Shown here: in pieces, positions 33,492-42,289 of the stretch
Layout of the letters: every line of letters begins with the position of its first letter
Position numbering within the stretch: the first letter of the stretch is position 1
Assembly (NCBI GenBank): GCA_027019165.1
Contig: JALUXC010000010.1
Span: 62,001-126,000 of the forward strand
Source of the DNA: Pseudophaeobacter sp.
Lineage (GTDB): Bacteria; Pseudomonadota; Alphaproteobacteria; Rhodobacterales; Rhodobacteraceae
Reading direction: 5' to 3'
Length of the DNA stretch: 64,000 bases
The notes under the pieces: model-generated
Seen by the model: the letters and a program-made list of their open reading frames with translations, nothing else
Database searches by the model: none
What the model was told of the DNA's origin: nothing
Program-made: the position numbers and the translations under genes

Positions 33492-34706
33492 GTGATGCGC
33501 GCGCGGCTGGGCAACCGGGCCGCACGGCGGCTGTTTCTGGATCGGCACGCCCTGCTCGAGGCGCCATCAGGTCCCGCGAAGGGGGCGGACCTGCACAAGT
33601 TGATTCATCGACTTGGGTTCGTGCAGCTCGACAGTATCAACACCGTGGCGCGTGCCCATGATGTCATTCTGTTCTCCCGCAGGCCCAGCTATCGTCCCGC
33701 CCATCTGAAACGGCTCTATGAAAGCGACCGGGCCCTGTTCGAGCATTGGACCCACGATGCTGCGGTGATCCCGATGGACTTCTACCCCCATTGGCACCTG
33801 CGGTTTCAACGCGATGCGGACCTTTTGCGCAAACGCTATCGCAACTGGCGGCGCGACGGATTTGAAGAGCGCTTCAGATCGGTTCTGGAGCATATTCGCG
33901 ACCACGGCCCGGTGAGTTCTTCGGATGTGGGCAAGGACGAAAAAAAGGGATCCGGCGGCTGGTGGGACTGGCACCCGTCGAAAACGGCTCTGGAGTATCT
34001 TTGGCGCTCGGGCGCGCTGACGGTTGTGGGTCGCGAGGCGTTTCAGAAACGCTATGACCTCACTGAGCGGGTGATCGAAGAGCACCTGCATCCCGCCGCG
34101 TCGGATTGCGATGCCGAAGCCACCGTAGACTGGCTTTGCAATGCGGCGCTAGATCGGCTTGGCTTTGCCACCTCTGGCGAGATCGCGGCCTTTTGGGATA
34201 CCGCTTCGGCGGCGGAGGCAAAGGACTGGGTGGAAACACAGGTCAAATCAGGTGCGCTTGAAGAGATTGAGATCGAACAGGCGGATGGCGGTTGGCGCCG
34301 GGTTCTGGCGCGTCCGGGAACGTTGGAACAGGCGGTGGATCTTGGCCCTGCGCCGGGGCGTATGCGGGTGCTTAGCCCCTTTGACCCTGCGCTGCGTGAC
34401 CGCAAGCGGGCCGAGCGGCTGTTTGGCTTTCACTACCGAATCGAAGTCTTTACCCCCGCGCCGCAACGAAAATACGGCTATTACGTCTTCCCCCTGATGG
34501 AGGGGGAGCGGCTGGTGGGTCGGATCGACATGAAGGCGGATCGCAGTGCGGACCGGCTGAATGTCACGGCTGTCTGGCCCGAGCGGAGCGTTGCCTGGTC
34601 GCCGCGACGTGTTCAAAGGCTTGAGGCGGAACTCGATCGGGTCGCGCGTTTTGCCGGGGTGGGTGACGTCGCTTTTGCCGATAGCTGGCTGCGTGCGCCC
34701 TTATAG
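33492..34706 (+). CDS. YcaQ/AlkZ-like winged-helix DNA glycosylase family protein
   Basis: The 404-aa protein belongs to the HTH_42 family. FVQLDSINTVARAHD contains the catalytic QxD motif (Gln45, Asp47) of AlkZ and YcaQ, which unhook interstrand crosslinks or bulky N-alkyl adducts. EHWTHDAAVIPMDFYPHW and FGFHYRIEVFTPAPQRKYGYYVFPLM are conserved family segments. The start is GTG at 33492 or ATG one codon later. It may be co-transcribed with the LacI gene, and its end overlaps the convergent boxR by 6 bp. Confidence 0.82.
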   Translation: MMRARLGNRAARRLFLDRHALLEAPSGPAKGADLHKLIHRLGFVQLDSINTVARAHDVILFSRRPSYRPAHLKRLYESDRALFEHWTHDAAVIPMDFYPHWHLRFQRDADLLRKRYRNWRRDGFEERFRSVLEHIRDHGPVSSSDVGKDEKKGSGGWWDWHPSKTALEYLWRSGALTVVGREAFQKRYDLTERVIEEHLHPAASDCDAEATVDWLCNAALDRLGFATSGEIAAFWDTASAAEAKDWVETQVKSGALEEIEIEQADGGWRRVLARPGTLEQAVDLGPAPGRMRVLSPFDPALRDRKRAERLFGFHYRIEVFTPAPQRKYGYYVFPLMEGERLVGRIDMKADRSADRLNVTAVWPERSVAWSPRRVQRLEAELDRVARFAGVGDVAFADSWLRAPL

Positions 34707-35630
34707 GGCGGGTTGGCCGGTAAAGCCGCGTTCCTTGATCATGGCGATCAGGCTGTCGCAGGACTGTTCCACCGTCTGACCCGAGGTGTCGAGCTGTGCC
34801 AGAGCGCGGCCATACAAGGCCTCGCGACTGGTCAGGATCGAGCGCAGCTGTTCCATCGCTTCGGGGTTTCCGGCCATGGGCCGTTCGTCCCCTTGGGCGC
34901 GCACACGGGCCATATGTTCGTCCGGGCGGGCCTTGACCCAGATGGTATGAAAGTGGGCCAGGACGTTGGTGTAGGTCTCAGGCTCGGCCACGATTCCGCC
35001 CGCAACGGCCAGGATCAGGCTGTCATGGGTGGCGATGATGCGGTTGATCGCCTGCGCCTCAAGCTGGCGATAGCCTTCCTGCCCGTAAAGCGCCATCAGC
35101 TCGGACACCGGCATGCCGGACTGGCTTTCGATTTCGCTGTTGAGCTCGACAAAGGGGATGCCCAGCATATGTCCCGCCATGGCACCAAGAGTGGATTTCC
35201 CGGCACCGCGTAGACCCACAAGGCAGACCCGGCCCGCGCGCTGGGTTTCCGGCGTCTCAGGCGCGAGAAGGTTCAAAACTGCCTGCTGGGTTGCATTGGT
35301 CGCGCCACGATAGAGATCCGCCACGCGCAGCGCGTCTGAGGTCCAGGGGTCTTCCTCGCCGATCAGCCATTCGATACGGTGATCCAGCGCCACGGCAACC
35401 CGCTGCAAAAGCCCGATGGAGATATTGCCTTCACCTGCCTCAAGTTGGGCCAGATAGCGTGGCGACACGCCCGAGCGATCCGACAGAACCCGGCGCGGGA
35501 TGCCCTTGCGTTCGCGCGCTTTGCGCACGCGTTCACCAACCCGCGCAATCAGCGCAGGCACCGCCTGATCAATCTCGGTGGCGGTCTGAACCGGACGGGT
35601 CTCGCCCCGGAAGTTGGTGATTTCACTCAT
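34701..35630 (-). CDS. boxR: BoxR: HTH-shikimate-kinase-like regulator of benzoyl-CoA catabolism
   Basis: The 309-aa protein fuses an Xre-type helix-turn-helix (about residues 30-90, RKARERKGIPRRVLSDRSGVSPRYLAQLEAGEGNISI) to a shikimate-kinase-like domain with P-loop GLRGAGKS. This architecture is that of BzdR and BoxR, repressors relieved by benzoyl-CoA. It lies at the downstream end of the box cluster with its own promoter region holding two TGCA-N6-TGC motifs, suggesting autoregulation. Confidence 0.88.
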   Translation of the reverse strand: MSEITNFRGETRPVQTATEIDQAVPALIARVGERVRKARERKGIPRRVLSDRSGVSPRYLAQLEAGEGNISIGLLQRVAVALDHRIEWLIGEEDPWTSDALRVADLYRGATNATQQAVLNLLAPETPETQRAGRVCLVGLRGAGKSTLGAMAGHMLGIPFVELNSEIESQSGMPVSELMALYGQEGYRQLEAQAINRIIATHDSLILAVAGGIVAEPETYTNVLAHFHTIWVKARPDEHMARVRAQGDERPMAGNPEAMEQLRSILTSREALYGRALAQLDTSGQTVEQSCDSLIAMIKERGFTGQPAL

Positions 35631-35644
35631 TCGATGCCGCTATA

Positions 35645-35733
35645 TGAAACATAATGCACAAACCTAAGGCGCTGGCGCATTCGGTTCAAATGAAAACCCG
35701 CAAGGTTCGGGTCTATCCATGCATTATCTTGCG
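35645..35733. promoter_or_regulatory. Candidate BoxR operators in front of boxR
   Basis: Two 14-bp sites lie in the 121-bp gap: 35720-35733 reads TGCA-TTATCT-TGCG and 35645-35658 reads TGAA-ACATAA-TGCA. They match the TGCA-N6-TGCA pattern found at the other box promoters. BzdR/BoxR recognition of spaced TGCA elements is from memory; binding here is inferred. Confidence 0.5.
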
Positions 35734-35751
35734 GAACCCCGCGTCAAACTC

Positions 35752-36198
35752 TCAGGCGGGGCGCAACCGGGGTTCGATCACCGCGCGATACTCGGGCGGG
35801 GGCGCCTTGGAGGTGAAGTTGGCAGGATCAATAAAGACGCAGGTGAAACTGCCCTCAAAGCACAGCACCCCGTTCTGGCGGGCATCCACCCGGAAGGTGA
35901 TCGATTTGGAGCCCAGCTTGCACGGCCAGACCTCGCACATCAGACGGTGGCGCGGCGTGACAGGCGAGCGGAAATCGATGCTCATGTTCACAAAAGGCGT
36001 ACCCGTGCCCCGGTCCAGTTCCATCTGAAACCAGCCATCGCCATCCAGGTTATGCTCCCACCAGGCGTCGATCGCTTCCAGCGCAAAGGCGGGCAGGCGG
36101 CCCGTGTAGGCGATTTTGGCAGGATCACAGTCCCCCCAGCCGACGCGGATTTCATGAACGAAATTACCCGTTGTGGCGGGGGAGGTCTGGTCTGTCAT
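35752..36198 (-). CDS. Acyl-CoA thioesterase, 4-hydroxybenzoyl-CoA thioesterase type
   Basis: The 148-aa hot-dog-fold protein contains GWGDCDPAKIAYTGRLPAFA, the catalytic Asp motif of Pseudomonas-type 4HBT thioesterases. It would hydrolyse an aryl-CoA, releasing CoA from benzoyl-CoA or a dead-end analogue. The gene lies 19 bp downstream of boxA in the same direction, so it probably serves as a release valve in the box pathway. Confidence 0.82.
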   Translation of the reverse strand: MTDQTSPATTGNFVHEIRVGWGDCDPAKIAYTGRLPAFALEAIDAWWEHNLDGDGWFQMELDRGTGTPFVNMSIDFRSPVTPRHRLMCEVWPCKLGSKSITFRVDARQNGVLCFEGSFTCVFIDPANFTSKAPPPEYRAVIEPRLRPA

Positions 36199-36217
36199 CT
36201 GAGTATTGTCCTGCGGC

Positions 36218-37420
36218 TCAATAGGTTTCGACGTGGTAGCGTCCGTCGGCGCGCATCGTATCGCGCAGATCGGCCCAGTTCAAACCATTGGCGCGGGCAA
36301 TATCGCGCAGGGCTTCCTCAACCCCCTGTTCCATCGCCTTGAGGCCGCAAATGTAGATGTGACCTGTCGGGCTTTGCATCAGGGCGGCGACCCGGTCAGC
36401 CTCTTCGCGCAGGCGGTCCTGTACGTACTGCTTGGGCGCGTCCTCTTGCCGGGAAAAGGCAAAGAGCTTGGCCATGAAGGCATCAGGCACCTTTTTGAGA
36501 GGGCCAAAGTACGGCAGCTCTCCGGGGCGGCGGGCGCCAAAGACCAGGGTCATCTTGCCCGTCTCATGCGGCGCTTCGCGCAGGCGGCGCATGGTGAAGG
36601 CGCGGAAGGGGGCAGATCCGGTGCCGGTGCAGATCATCATGATGTCGGCGGTGGGGTCCGAGGGCAGCAGGAAGGTGGCACCAAAGGGGCCGGTGACCTG
36701 TACCTCATCACCTGCTTTCAGATCGCAAACGTAGTTTGAACAGAGGCCCTGTTCCTCCCGTTTCACGGTGAGCGAGATGTTGTGATAGCCGGGCCGCTCC
36801 CCATCGCGGGGGCTGGAGACCGAGTAGAGCCGGGGCAGATGCGGCTTTCCTTCGGCATCCGTGCCGGGCGGGATGATGCCGATGCTTTGCCCTTCAAGCA
36901 CCGGGAAGGGCAGGCCCGCCGGATCAAGGATGATATGGCGCACATCGCTGTCGCTGTCCTTGTCGGTCAGACGATAGTTGCCCTGCACCTTGAGCGTGGC
37001 AGGCTTGCCGGGCGTGTACATGTTGATCACGGGCTTGCTGGCGCTGGCCGGGGCAACCGCCTTGCCGCCCGCGCCGGAATGGGCGTCGGCGAGAAGGGCT
37101 GCAATGGCGTCGTCCATCGCCTCTACATCGTCACCTGCGTCACCGCCGGAAATCTCTTCTTGCTCGGGCAACTCCATCCATTCGAACTGTTCCTCGACCG
37201 AATAGGGCGTGTTCACCACCCGCCATTCGTCGATGGACCCCGTCGGGCAGACCGGGATGCAGTCCATGCAGAAGTTGCATTTTTCGGCATCGACGACGAC
37301 GTTCATGTCGTCATGGACGATCGCCTCTTCGGGGCAGGTCATTTCGCAGGTGTAGCAGCGGATGCAGATCTCGGGATCGATCAGGTGCTGTTTTGAGGGC
37401 GCGATTGGGGCGTGGGTCAT
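36218..37420 (-). CDS. boxA: Benzoyl-CoA 2,3-epoxidase reductase component BoxA
   Basis: The 400-aa protein has two N-terminal [4Fe-4S] motifs (Cys19-22-25-29 and Cys48-51-54-58), a linker, and a ferredoxin-NADP reductase domain: RLYSVSSPRDG (FAD), MICTGTGSAPFRAF (NADP) and the C-terminal GRYHVETY. It transfers electrons from NADPH to the di-iron epoxidase BoxB. Its ATG directly follows the stop codon of a 57-aa Cys-rich ORF, a coupling that suggests functional linkage. Confidence 0.9.
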   Translation of the reverse strand: MTHAPIAPSKQHLIDPEICIRCYTCEMTCPEEAIVHDDMNVVVDAEKCNFCMDCIPVCPTGSIDEWRVVNTPYSVEEQFEWMELPEQEEISGGDAGDDVEAMDDAIAALLADAHSGAGGKAVAPASASKPVINMYTPGKPATLKVQGNYRLTDKDSDSDVRHIILDPAGLPFPVLEGQSIGIIPPGTDAEGKPHLPRLYSVSSPRDGERPGYHNISLTVKREEQGLCSNYVCDLKAGDEVQVTGPFGATFLLPSDPTADIMMICTGTGSAPFRAFTMRRLREAPHETGKMTLVFGARRPGELPYFGPLKKVPDAFMAKLFAFSRQEDAPKQYVQDRLREEADRVAALMQSPTGHIYICGLKAMEQGVEEALRDIARANGLNWADLRDTMRADGRYHVETY

Positions 37421-37594
37421 TCAGCTTCTCGGCGCTTTCTTGAGGATCGCATCCGGGACGGTCAGCGCATCGATCAGCGCGCGGCACATGCCGACGCAAT
37501 CAGAGCAGCCCACGCAGGGCCCTTTGAGGCCGTTGATTTGGACCGACACACGGTCGGCATTCGGCGTTTCGGCTTGGCTGCGGGTGATGTCCAT
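37421..37594 (-). CDS. 57-aa Cys-rich small protein coupled to BoxA
   Basis: Read from the minus strand, this ORF encodes 57 residues starting MDITRSQAETPNADRV and contains GPCVGCSDCVGMC (Cys27, 30, 33, 37). That CX2CX2CX3C spacing is the same as each BoxA iron-sulfur motif. GGAGG lies 8 nt before the ATG, and the stop codon abuts the boxA start (TGA-ATG) with no gap. It may be a half-ferredoxin or an assembly or electron-transfer partner of BoxA/BoxB. I do not recognise a named family. Strong ribosome site, coupling and Cys motif make it a real gene in my judgement. Confidence 0.7.
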   Translation of the reverse strand: MDITRSQAETPNADRVSVQINGLKGPCVGCSDCVGMCRALIDALTVPDAILKKAPRS

Positions 37595-37652
37595 CGGGTG
37601 ATCCTCCGGTCTGGCTGGGGTAAATCCGGCTGGTAATGCTCCGGTCTGGGGG

Positions 37653-37709
37653 CCCGGCGCCTATCGTTGAGTGTGACAGGCGCCGGGAAAAAGAGGGTTA
37701 ACCCCTCTT
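37653..37709 (-). promoter_or_regulatory. Two intercistronic hairpins between boxB and the small ORF
   Basis: CCCGGCGCCT (37653-37662) pairs with AGGCGCCGGG (37678-37687). Immediately beside it AAGAGGG-TTAA-CCCCTCTT (37691-37709) folds at the boxB stop codon. They may protect the boxB 3' end from exonucleases or partly terminate transcription, giving more BoxB than BoxA. Confidence 0.5.
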
Positions 37710-39159
37710 ATGCCATATGCAGTTTCACATATTCGAAATCGCCCGGCTTATTGTCGATGCCGACCTTCGGCGGGGAGATCCAGCTGGCGTATTGGCCCGG
37801 CTCATAGACCGGCTTCATCAGCGACTGGATGAAATCGCCATCCGCATGGGTCGGCAGCCATTCATGAATGCCCTTGTCGTATTCGGCGCCCGAGACATGG
37901 TTGCCCTCAGGGTCGAAATTTTTGCCGGCAAAGACGCCGATCTTGCGGTTGAAGGCCTGATGCGGCAGCTTCATTTCGAACTCGATGCCATACTTCTCGA
38001 TGATCTTGTTCCAACGGCCGACGCCCCCGGCGGCGTCTTTGACGTAGTCGTCGCGCAGGCGCATGTTGATGGCGGTCAGCGCGGGCACTTCGCGCTCGAT
38101 GATGGTGTCGCCTTCCAGATCCAGTACGTTGTAGGTGTCGTTGGTCAGCTTGTGGTCGTCCTTGAGGCGCATCTCCATGTAGCGGCCCTTGATGCCCGCG
38201 TTAAAGGCATTGGCGGCGTTGGTGGAGACTTCCTGACCGAACAGATCCAGCGACAGCGTGTAGTGCAGGTTCAGCTTTTTCTGGATGGTCGGCAGGTCGA
38301 TAACACCCAGATCGCGGATCTTGTTGATGTCGAAAGGATCGGTGATCCCGGCCTTCTTCATCGCCTCGCAGGTGGCCTGAATGGTGCGGCCCACGCCGGT
38401 TTCGCCCACGAACATGTGGTGCGCCTCTTCGGTCAGCATGAAGCGGCAGGTGCGCGACAGTGGATCGAAACCGGACTGCGCCAGGCTTTCCAGCTGCATC
38501 TTGCCGTCACGGTCGGTGAAATAGGTGAACATGAAGAAGGACAGCCAGTCCGGCGTTTCCTCGTTAAAGGCGCCCAGCATGCGCGGCGCTTCTTCCGAAC
38601 CGGAGGAGCGGATCAGCAGATCGTTCGCCTCTTCGCGGCCATCGCGGCCAAAGTATTTCTGCAGCAGGTAGACCATCGCCCAAAGGTGGCGGCCTTCCTC
38701 GACGTTCACCTGAAAGAGGTTGCGCATGTCATAAAGCGACGGCGCGGTGAGGCCGAGGAAACGCTGCTGCTCGACCGAGCCCGGCTCGGTGTCGCCCTGA
38801 ATGACGATCAGGCGCTTCAACATGTTGCGGTACTCGCCGGGAACCTCCTGCCACGCAGGTTCGCCATAGTGTTCGCCCATGGGAATGGTGCGCCCTTCGA
38901 CCTGCGGCGCCAGCAGCACGCCCCAGCGGTATTCGGGCATCTTCACATAGTCGAACTTGGCCCAGCCTTTGGGGTCAACCGACACGGCGGTGCGCAGGTA
39001 AACCATGGATTCCTGAAAGTTCTGCGGGATCAGGTCGTTCCACCAGTTGATATAACCGGGGTGCCATTTTTCCAGCGCCTTCAGCACCTTCTTGTCGCTG
39101 GACAGGCCAACGTTGTTGGGGATCTGAGTGTCGTAGCTGACGTTGATGAGATCTAGCAT
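37708..39159 (-). CDS. boxB: Benzoyl-CoA 2,3-epoxidase oxygenase component BoxB
   Basis: The 483-aa length and sequence (MLDLINVSYDTQIPNNVGLS start; EEGRHLWAMVYLL and EEAHHMFVGETGVGR) match BoxB, a class I di-iron enzyme. The Glu/His residues in those two helices are the iron ligands of the family. It epoxidises benzoyl-CoA with electrons from BoxA. It lies 52 bp after boxC in the operon. Confidence 0.92.
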   Translation of the reverse strand: MLDLINVSYDTQIPNNVGLSSDKKVLKALEKWHPGYINWWNDLIPQNFQESMVYLRTAVSVDPKGWAKFDYVKMPEYRWGVLLAPQVEGRTIPMGEHYGEPAWQEVPGEYRNMLKRLIVIQGDTEPGSVEQQRFLGLTAPSLYDMRNLFQVNVEEGRHLWAMVYLLQKYFGRDGREEANDLLIRSSGSEEAPRMLGAFNEETPDWLSFFMFTYFTDRDGKMQLESLAQSGFDPLSRTCRFMLTEEAHHMFVGETGVGRTIQATCEAMKKAGITDPFDINKIRDLGVIDLPTIQKKLNLHYTLSLDLFGQEVSTNAANAFNAGIKGRYMEMRLKDDHKLTNDTYNVLDLEGDTIIEREVPALTAINMRLRDDYVKDAAGGVGRWNKIIEKYGIEFEMKLPHQAFNRKIGVFAGKNFDPEGNHVSGAEYDKGIHEWLPTHADGDFIQSLMKPVYEPGQYASWISPPKVGIDNKPGDFEYVKLHMA

Positions 39160-39211
39160 ATCGTTCCTCCGTCGTGCGGTGCCCTATCGGCCTGCCGCTG
39201 AATGTCTTGGG

Positions 39212-40870
39212 TTACACGCGTTCCATGTTGTATTCGCCGCGCTGGCCGGTGCCGTAGCGTTGCAGGGCGCCATCGCTGCCCACCGCGTTGGGGCGCTGGA
39301 AGATCCAGTTTTGCCAGGCGGTCAGACGGCCAAAGATACGGGTCTCCATCGTCTCGGGGCCGGCAAAGCGCAGGTTGGCCTCCATGCCGGTCATCGCATC
39401 GGGGCTGAAGCTGGCGCGTTCCTCAAGGAAGATACGCACCTCGTCCTCCCAGTCGATATCGTCAAAGGCATAGGTGATGAGGCCCAGTTCCTCGGCCTGA
39501 TCGGCCTCCAGCGGCTCACCGATGTGTTCGCGCAGATCCTCGACCGCTTCAGGCGTGCCAAGGAAGCGAGTCTGAAGGCGCGTCAGATCGTTGCCCATCG
39601 GGTAGGTGCCAAAGTTCCCCTCGCTCAGGGTGACGGCGGCCAGCGGGCGATTGTCGCCCTCGAATTCCTCCAGCATCATGTAGGAACGGTCGACGGCCCA
39701 CAGCAGTTCTGCCAGCGGCCCGGCAAAACAGGAGCCGTGCTCGACAACCGCCACCAGGGAGCGGGAGGTCATGTCGATGCGTTTGAGCAGGCGCTTCCAA
39801 TAGGCCAGAATCTCATTCGCCAGCCAGTGATCGCGATTGTTCAGGAGCAGGGCCTCATGCGCTAGCAGTTTTTCGGCGTCGCCTTGGGACTGGAAGACCA
39901 CGGTGCCGACCTCGCGCTCATTGAGGCGCAGGTGCAGGATGGCATCGTCCAACTCCCGCGCGAGGCGCAGCATATAGGTCTGATCGCCTTCGGACTGCAG
40001 CGCCGCCGTATCTGCCGGGGCGTCCGCGTCGGGACCTTTCAGGGTGATGGTGGCGCGCCCACCGTCGCGGTCAATTTCGACCTCCACCAGAGAATAGGTG
40101 ATCGCATTGTCGCCAAAGCTGCGGTTGATGGGACCGAGGGTGATGCCGGTCAGCCCGTCTGCCTTGCTGTTGGCCTCGGCAAATTCCTTGGCACGTTCGG
40201 CGACGGTGTCGGCAAACTTGGAGTTCGGCACCACCTCATCCACCAGACGCCATTCAACGGCCCGCTGGCCTTTGACGCCTTCTTCAATCGAGCAGAAAAC
40301 ATCCGCCAGATCGCGGCGCACCTTGCGTTTGTCGGTGACGCGGGTCAGGCCGCCGGTGCCGGGCAGGACCGCCAGAAGGGGCACTTCGGGCAGAGCAACC
40401 GAGGAGGTGCTGTCATTGGTCAGCATGATGTAGTTGCAAGCCAAGGCCAGCTCATAGCCGCCCCCGGCGCAGGCACCTTGCACGGCTGCGATGTATTTCT
40501 GGCCTGAGTCCGCCTCGGCGGCTTCAAAGGTATTGCGGGTCTCATTGGTGAATTTGCAGAAGTTCACCTTGTGGGCGTGGCTGGCACCACCCAGCATGCG
40601 GATGTTCGCCCCCGCACAAAAGACCTTTTCCTTGCCGGACTGCATGACCACCACCTTCACCTCGGGGTGTTCAAAGCGCATGCGCTGCACGATATCGGCC
40701 AACTCGATGTCGACGCCCAGATCGTAGGAGTTGAGTTTCAGTTGGTAGCCGTCAAACAGCCCGCCGTCCTCATCCACGTCCATGTAAAGGTTGGCAATGG
40801 GGCCATCGTACTCCACCCGCCAGTGACGGTATTTGGAAGGGTCGGTCTGAAAATCGATCGCCTGGGACAT
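39212..40870 (-). CDS. boxC: 2,3-epoxybenzoyl-CoA dihydrolase BoxC
   Basis: The 552-aa protein is twice the size of ordinary enoyl-CoA hydratases, as known for BoxC. It has the crotonase oxyanion-hole region FCAGANIRMLGG and QGACAGGGYELALACNYIML. It opens the ring of 2,3-epoxybenzoyl-CoA by two water additions, releasing formate and giving 3,4-dehydroadipyl-CoA semialdehyde. It is the first gene of the boxC-boxB-orf57-boxA run, with four TGCA-type sites in or near its promoter. Confidence 0.92.
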   Translation of the reverse strand: MSQAIDFQTDPSKYRHWRVEYDGPIANLYMDVDEDGGLFDGYQLKLNSYDLGVDIELADIVQRMRFEHPEVKVVVMQSGKEKVFCAGANIRMLGGASHAHKVNFCKFTNETRNTFEAAEADSGQKYIAAVQGACAGGGYELALACNYIMLTNDSTSSVALPEVPLLAVLPGTGGLTRVTDKRKVRRDLADVFCSIEEGVKGQRAVEWRLVDEVVPNSKFADTVAERAKEFAEANSKADGLTGITLGPINRSFGDNAITYSLVEVEIDRDGGRATITLKGPDADAPADTAALQSEGDQTYMLRLARELDDAILHLRLNEREVGTVVFQSQGDAEKLLAHEALLLNNRDHWLANEILAYWKRLLKRIDMTSRSLVAVVEHGSCFAGPLAELLWAVDRSYMMLEEFEGDNRPLAAVTLSEGNFGTYPMGNDLTRLQTRFLGTPEAVEDLREHIGEPLEADQAEELGLITYAFDDIDWEDEVRIFLEERASFSPDAMTGMEANLRFAGPETMETRIFGRLTAWQNWIFQRPNAVGSDGALQRYGTGQRGEYNMERV

Positions 40871-40894
40871 GTCGCGCTCCTGAGTTCTGTTACG

Positions 40895-41021
40895 TGCAAC
40901 TTACCGCAGCTTTTTTGTGCGGCAAAGAAAAAGATGCATAATAATGCCCATTATTGGCAGAATAATGCAGGATATTTGCGGATGGATTGAAAATTTCCTG
41001 GAAGATATGCATTATAATGCA
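40895..41021. promoter_or_regulatory. Candidate BoxR operators in front of boxC
   Basis: Four sites of the TGCA-N6-TGCA type are present: 40895-40908 (TGCA-N6-CGCA), 40935-40948 (TGCA-N6-TGCC), 40956-40969 (GGCA-N6-TGCA) and a perfect palindrome TGCATTATAATGCA at 41008-41021. The last one overlaps the stop codon of the DUF309 gene. Density and palindromy argue for regulation by BoxR. Confidence 0.6.
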
Positions 41022-41467
41022 TAATTTGGTGCTATATCTTCCATTTGGGAGAGAAGTGAAATCCGCTCTCGAATCTGCAGTTCTTGCAGGCCCGCCTCAA
41101 TCCAGACGGACTGGGGCAGGTTCTCCAGGTGCGCTAGACAGATCCCACACAGCCGACGTACGGCACCCGGACGACCCATCCGTCGTTTCAACTCGGCATT
41201 GGCCAGTTGGATCATCCCCTGAACCAGCCGCTTCTCATCCGAGCCATCGGGCAAGGCCATCCAGACCGCCTCCCACACTTCATGGGCTTCCCAGAAGTAC
41301 CCGGTGTCCAGAAACTGCCGCCCCGCGCGCCAGGCATCCGACGCGAAAACAGCCCCGCAGGGCTGTTCAGGTCTGACCGTGTCGCACAGCGCATTAAAGG
41401 TGCCTTCCGGATGCCGGGGAGTCTGGCCCGGTATGTGGGCATGGGGCGGATCCGGAAAGCGCAGCAT
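41012..41467 (-). CDS. DUF309 domain protein
   Basis: The 151-aa protein contains YFWEAHEVWEAVWMAL and LVQGMIQLANAELKRRMG, the conserved helices of DUF309, whose invariant His/Glu/Trp residues suggest metal binding. Function is unknown. It follows the alpha/beta hydrolase gene directly (one-base spacing) and ends inside the boxC operator region. It is common near catabolic genes in Rhodobacteraceae, but I cannot assign a role. Confidence 0.75.
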   Translation of the reverse strand: MLRFPDPPHAHIPGQTPRHPEGTFNALCDTVRPEQPCGAVFASDAWRAGRQFLDTGYFWEAHEVWEAVWMALPDGSDEKRLVQGMIQLANAELKRRMGRPGAVRRLCGICLAHLENLPQSVWIEAGLQELQIRERISLLSQMEDIAPNYAL

Positions 41468-42289
41468 TCAGGCGATCTCGACCTCGGCGGCCTCGATCCG
41501 GGCGAGGCGGCTGGTGAATTCGGCCACCGCTGCGATCACCGGGTCGGGCTGGTCCTGATGCGGGCTGTGCTTGCAATCCTCCAGCACCAGCATATCGCAG
41601 GGGCAATAGGTGCGTTCCTCGATCACCTCGACCTGCGCCAGGGTGCCGTATTGATCTTCGCGGCCCTGAATGGCCAGCACGGGAATGCGCAGGTAGTCGA
41701 TGACGTCCGCAACATCCCAGTCGCGGAAGCCTTCGTCCAGCCAGGTATCGTTCCAGCCCTTGAAGGCACCGTCGGGATCCTTGTGATATTTCGCCAGTTT
41801 TTCTTTCAGATCTCCGCTCTCGTAGGCCTCTTTCGCTTTGGCAATCTCGGCGAGGCCATCTGCTTCGGTGAAGAAATGCGGCGCCATCAAGATCAGACCG
41901 CGCACCCGGTGATCGATGACGCTGCCGCCATAGATCGCTGCAATGGTTGCGCCGTCGCTGTGACCCAGAAGGATACCATGCTCGAGCCCGATGGCATCGA
42001 GCAGCTCGGGCAGCACTTCCTTGGCTTCGCGTGTCATGAAATCGAGCGGGCGCGGCAGGGTCACCGGATCGGATTGCCCGTAGCCTTGGCGGGAATAGAC
42101 AAAGACGCCCCAGCCGGTGGCCGCCGCCAGTTTTTCAGGAAAGTCCCGCCACAGGGCAACGCAGCCCAGCCCTTCGTGTAGCAGAACCAGCGTCGGCGCC
42201 TTGTCCGGCGACGGACCATAGCTTGCACATTCCAAAGTCGCACCGCCCGCAGCGATCGTACCGCCTGAGCCCCATTCAAAAGCCATCAT
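41468..42289 (-). CDS. Alpha/beta hydrolase of the box cluster
   Basis: The 273-aa protein starts at the ATG that overlaps the ligase stop codon (ATGATG over TGA). It shows LLHEGLGCVALWRDFP (oxyanion region), the nucleophile elbow LLGHSDGATIAA (Ser), AIQGREDQYG (Asp) and CKHSPHQDQP (His). Hydrolases in this position occur in box operons and may cleave thioesters or lactones that stray from the pathway. The natural substrate is unknown. Confidence 0.8.
   Translation of the reverse strand: MMAFEWGSGGTIAAGGATLECASYGPSPDKAPTLVLLHEGLGCVALWRDFPEKLAAATGWGVFVYSRQGYGQSDPVTLPRPLDFMTREAKEVLPELLDAIGLEHGILLGHSDGATIAAIYGGSVIDHRVRGLILMAPHFFTEADGLAEIAKAKEAYESGDLKEKLAKYHKDPDGAFKGWNDTWLDEGFRDWDVADVIDYLRIPVLAIQGREDQYGTLAQVEVIEERTYCPCDMLVLEDCKHSPHQDQPDPVIAAVAEFTSRLARIEAAEVEIA

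Noticed and set aside
37717-39156. 479-aa plus-strand open frame
   Set aside because: Almost exact antisense of boxB; a codon-bias artefact.
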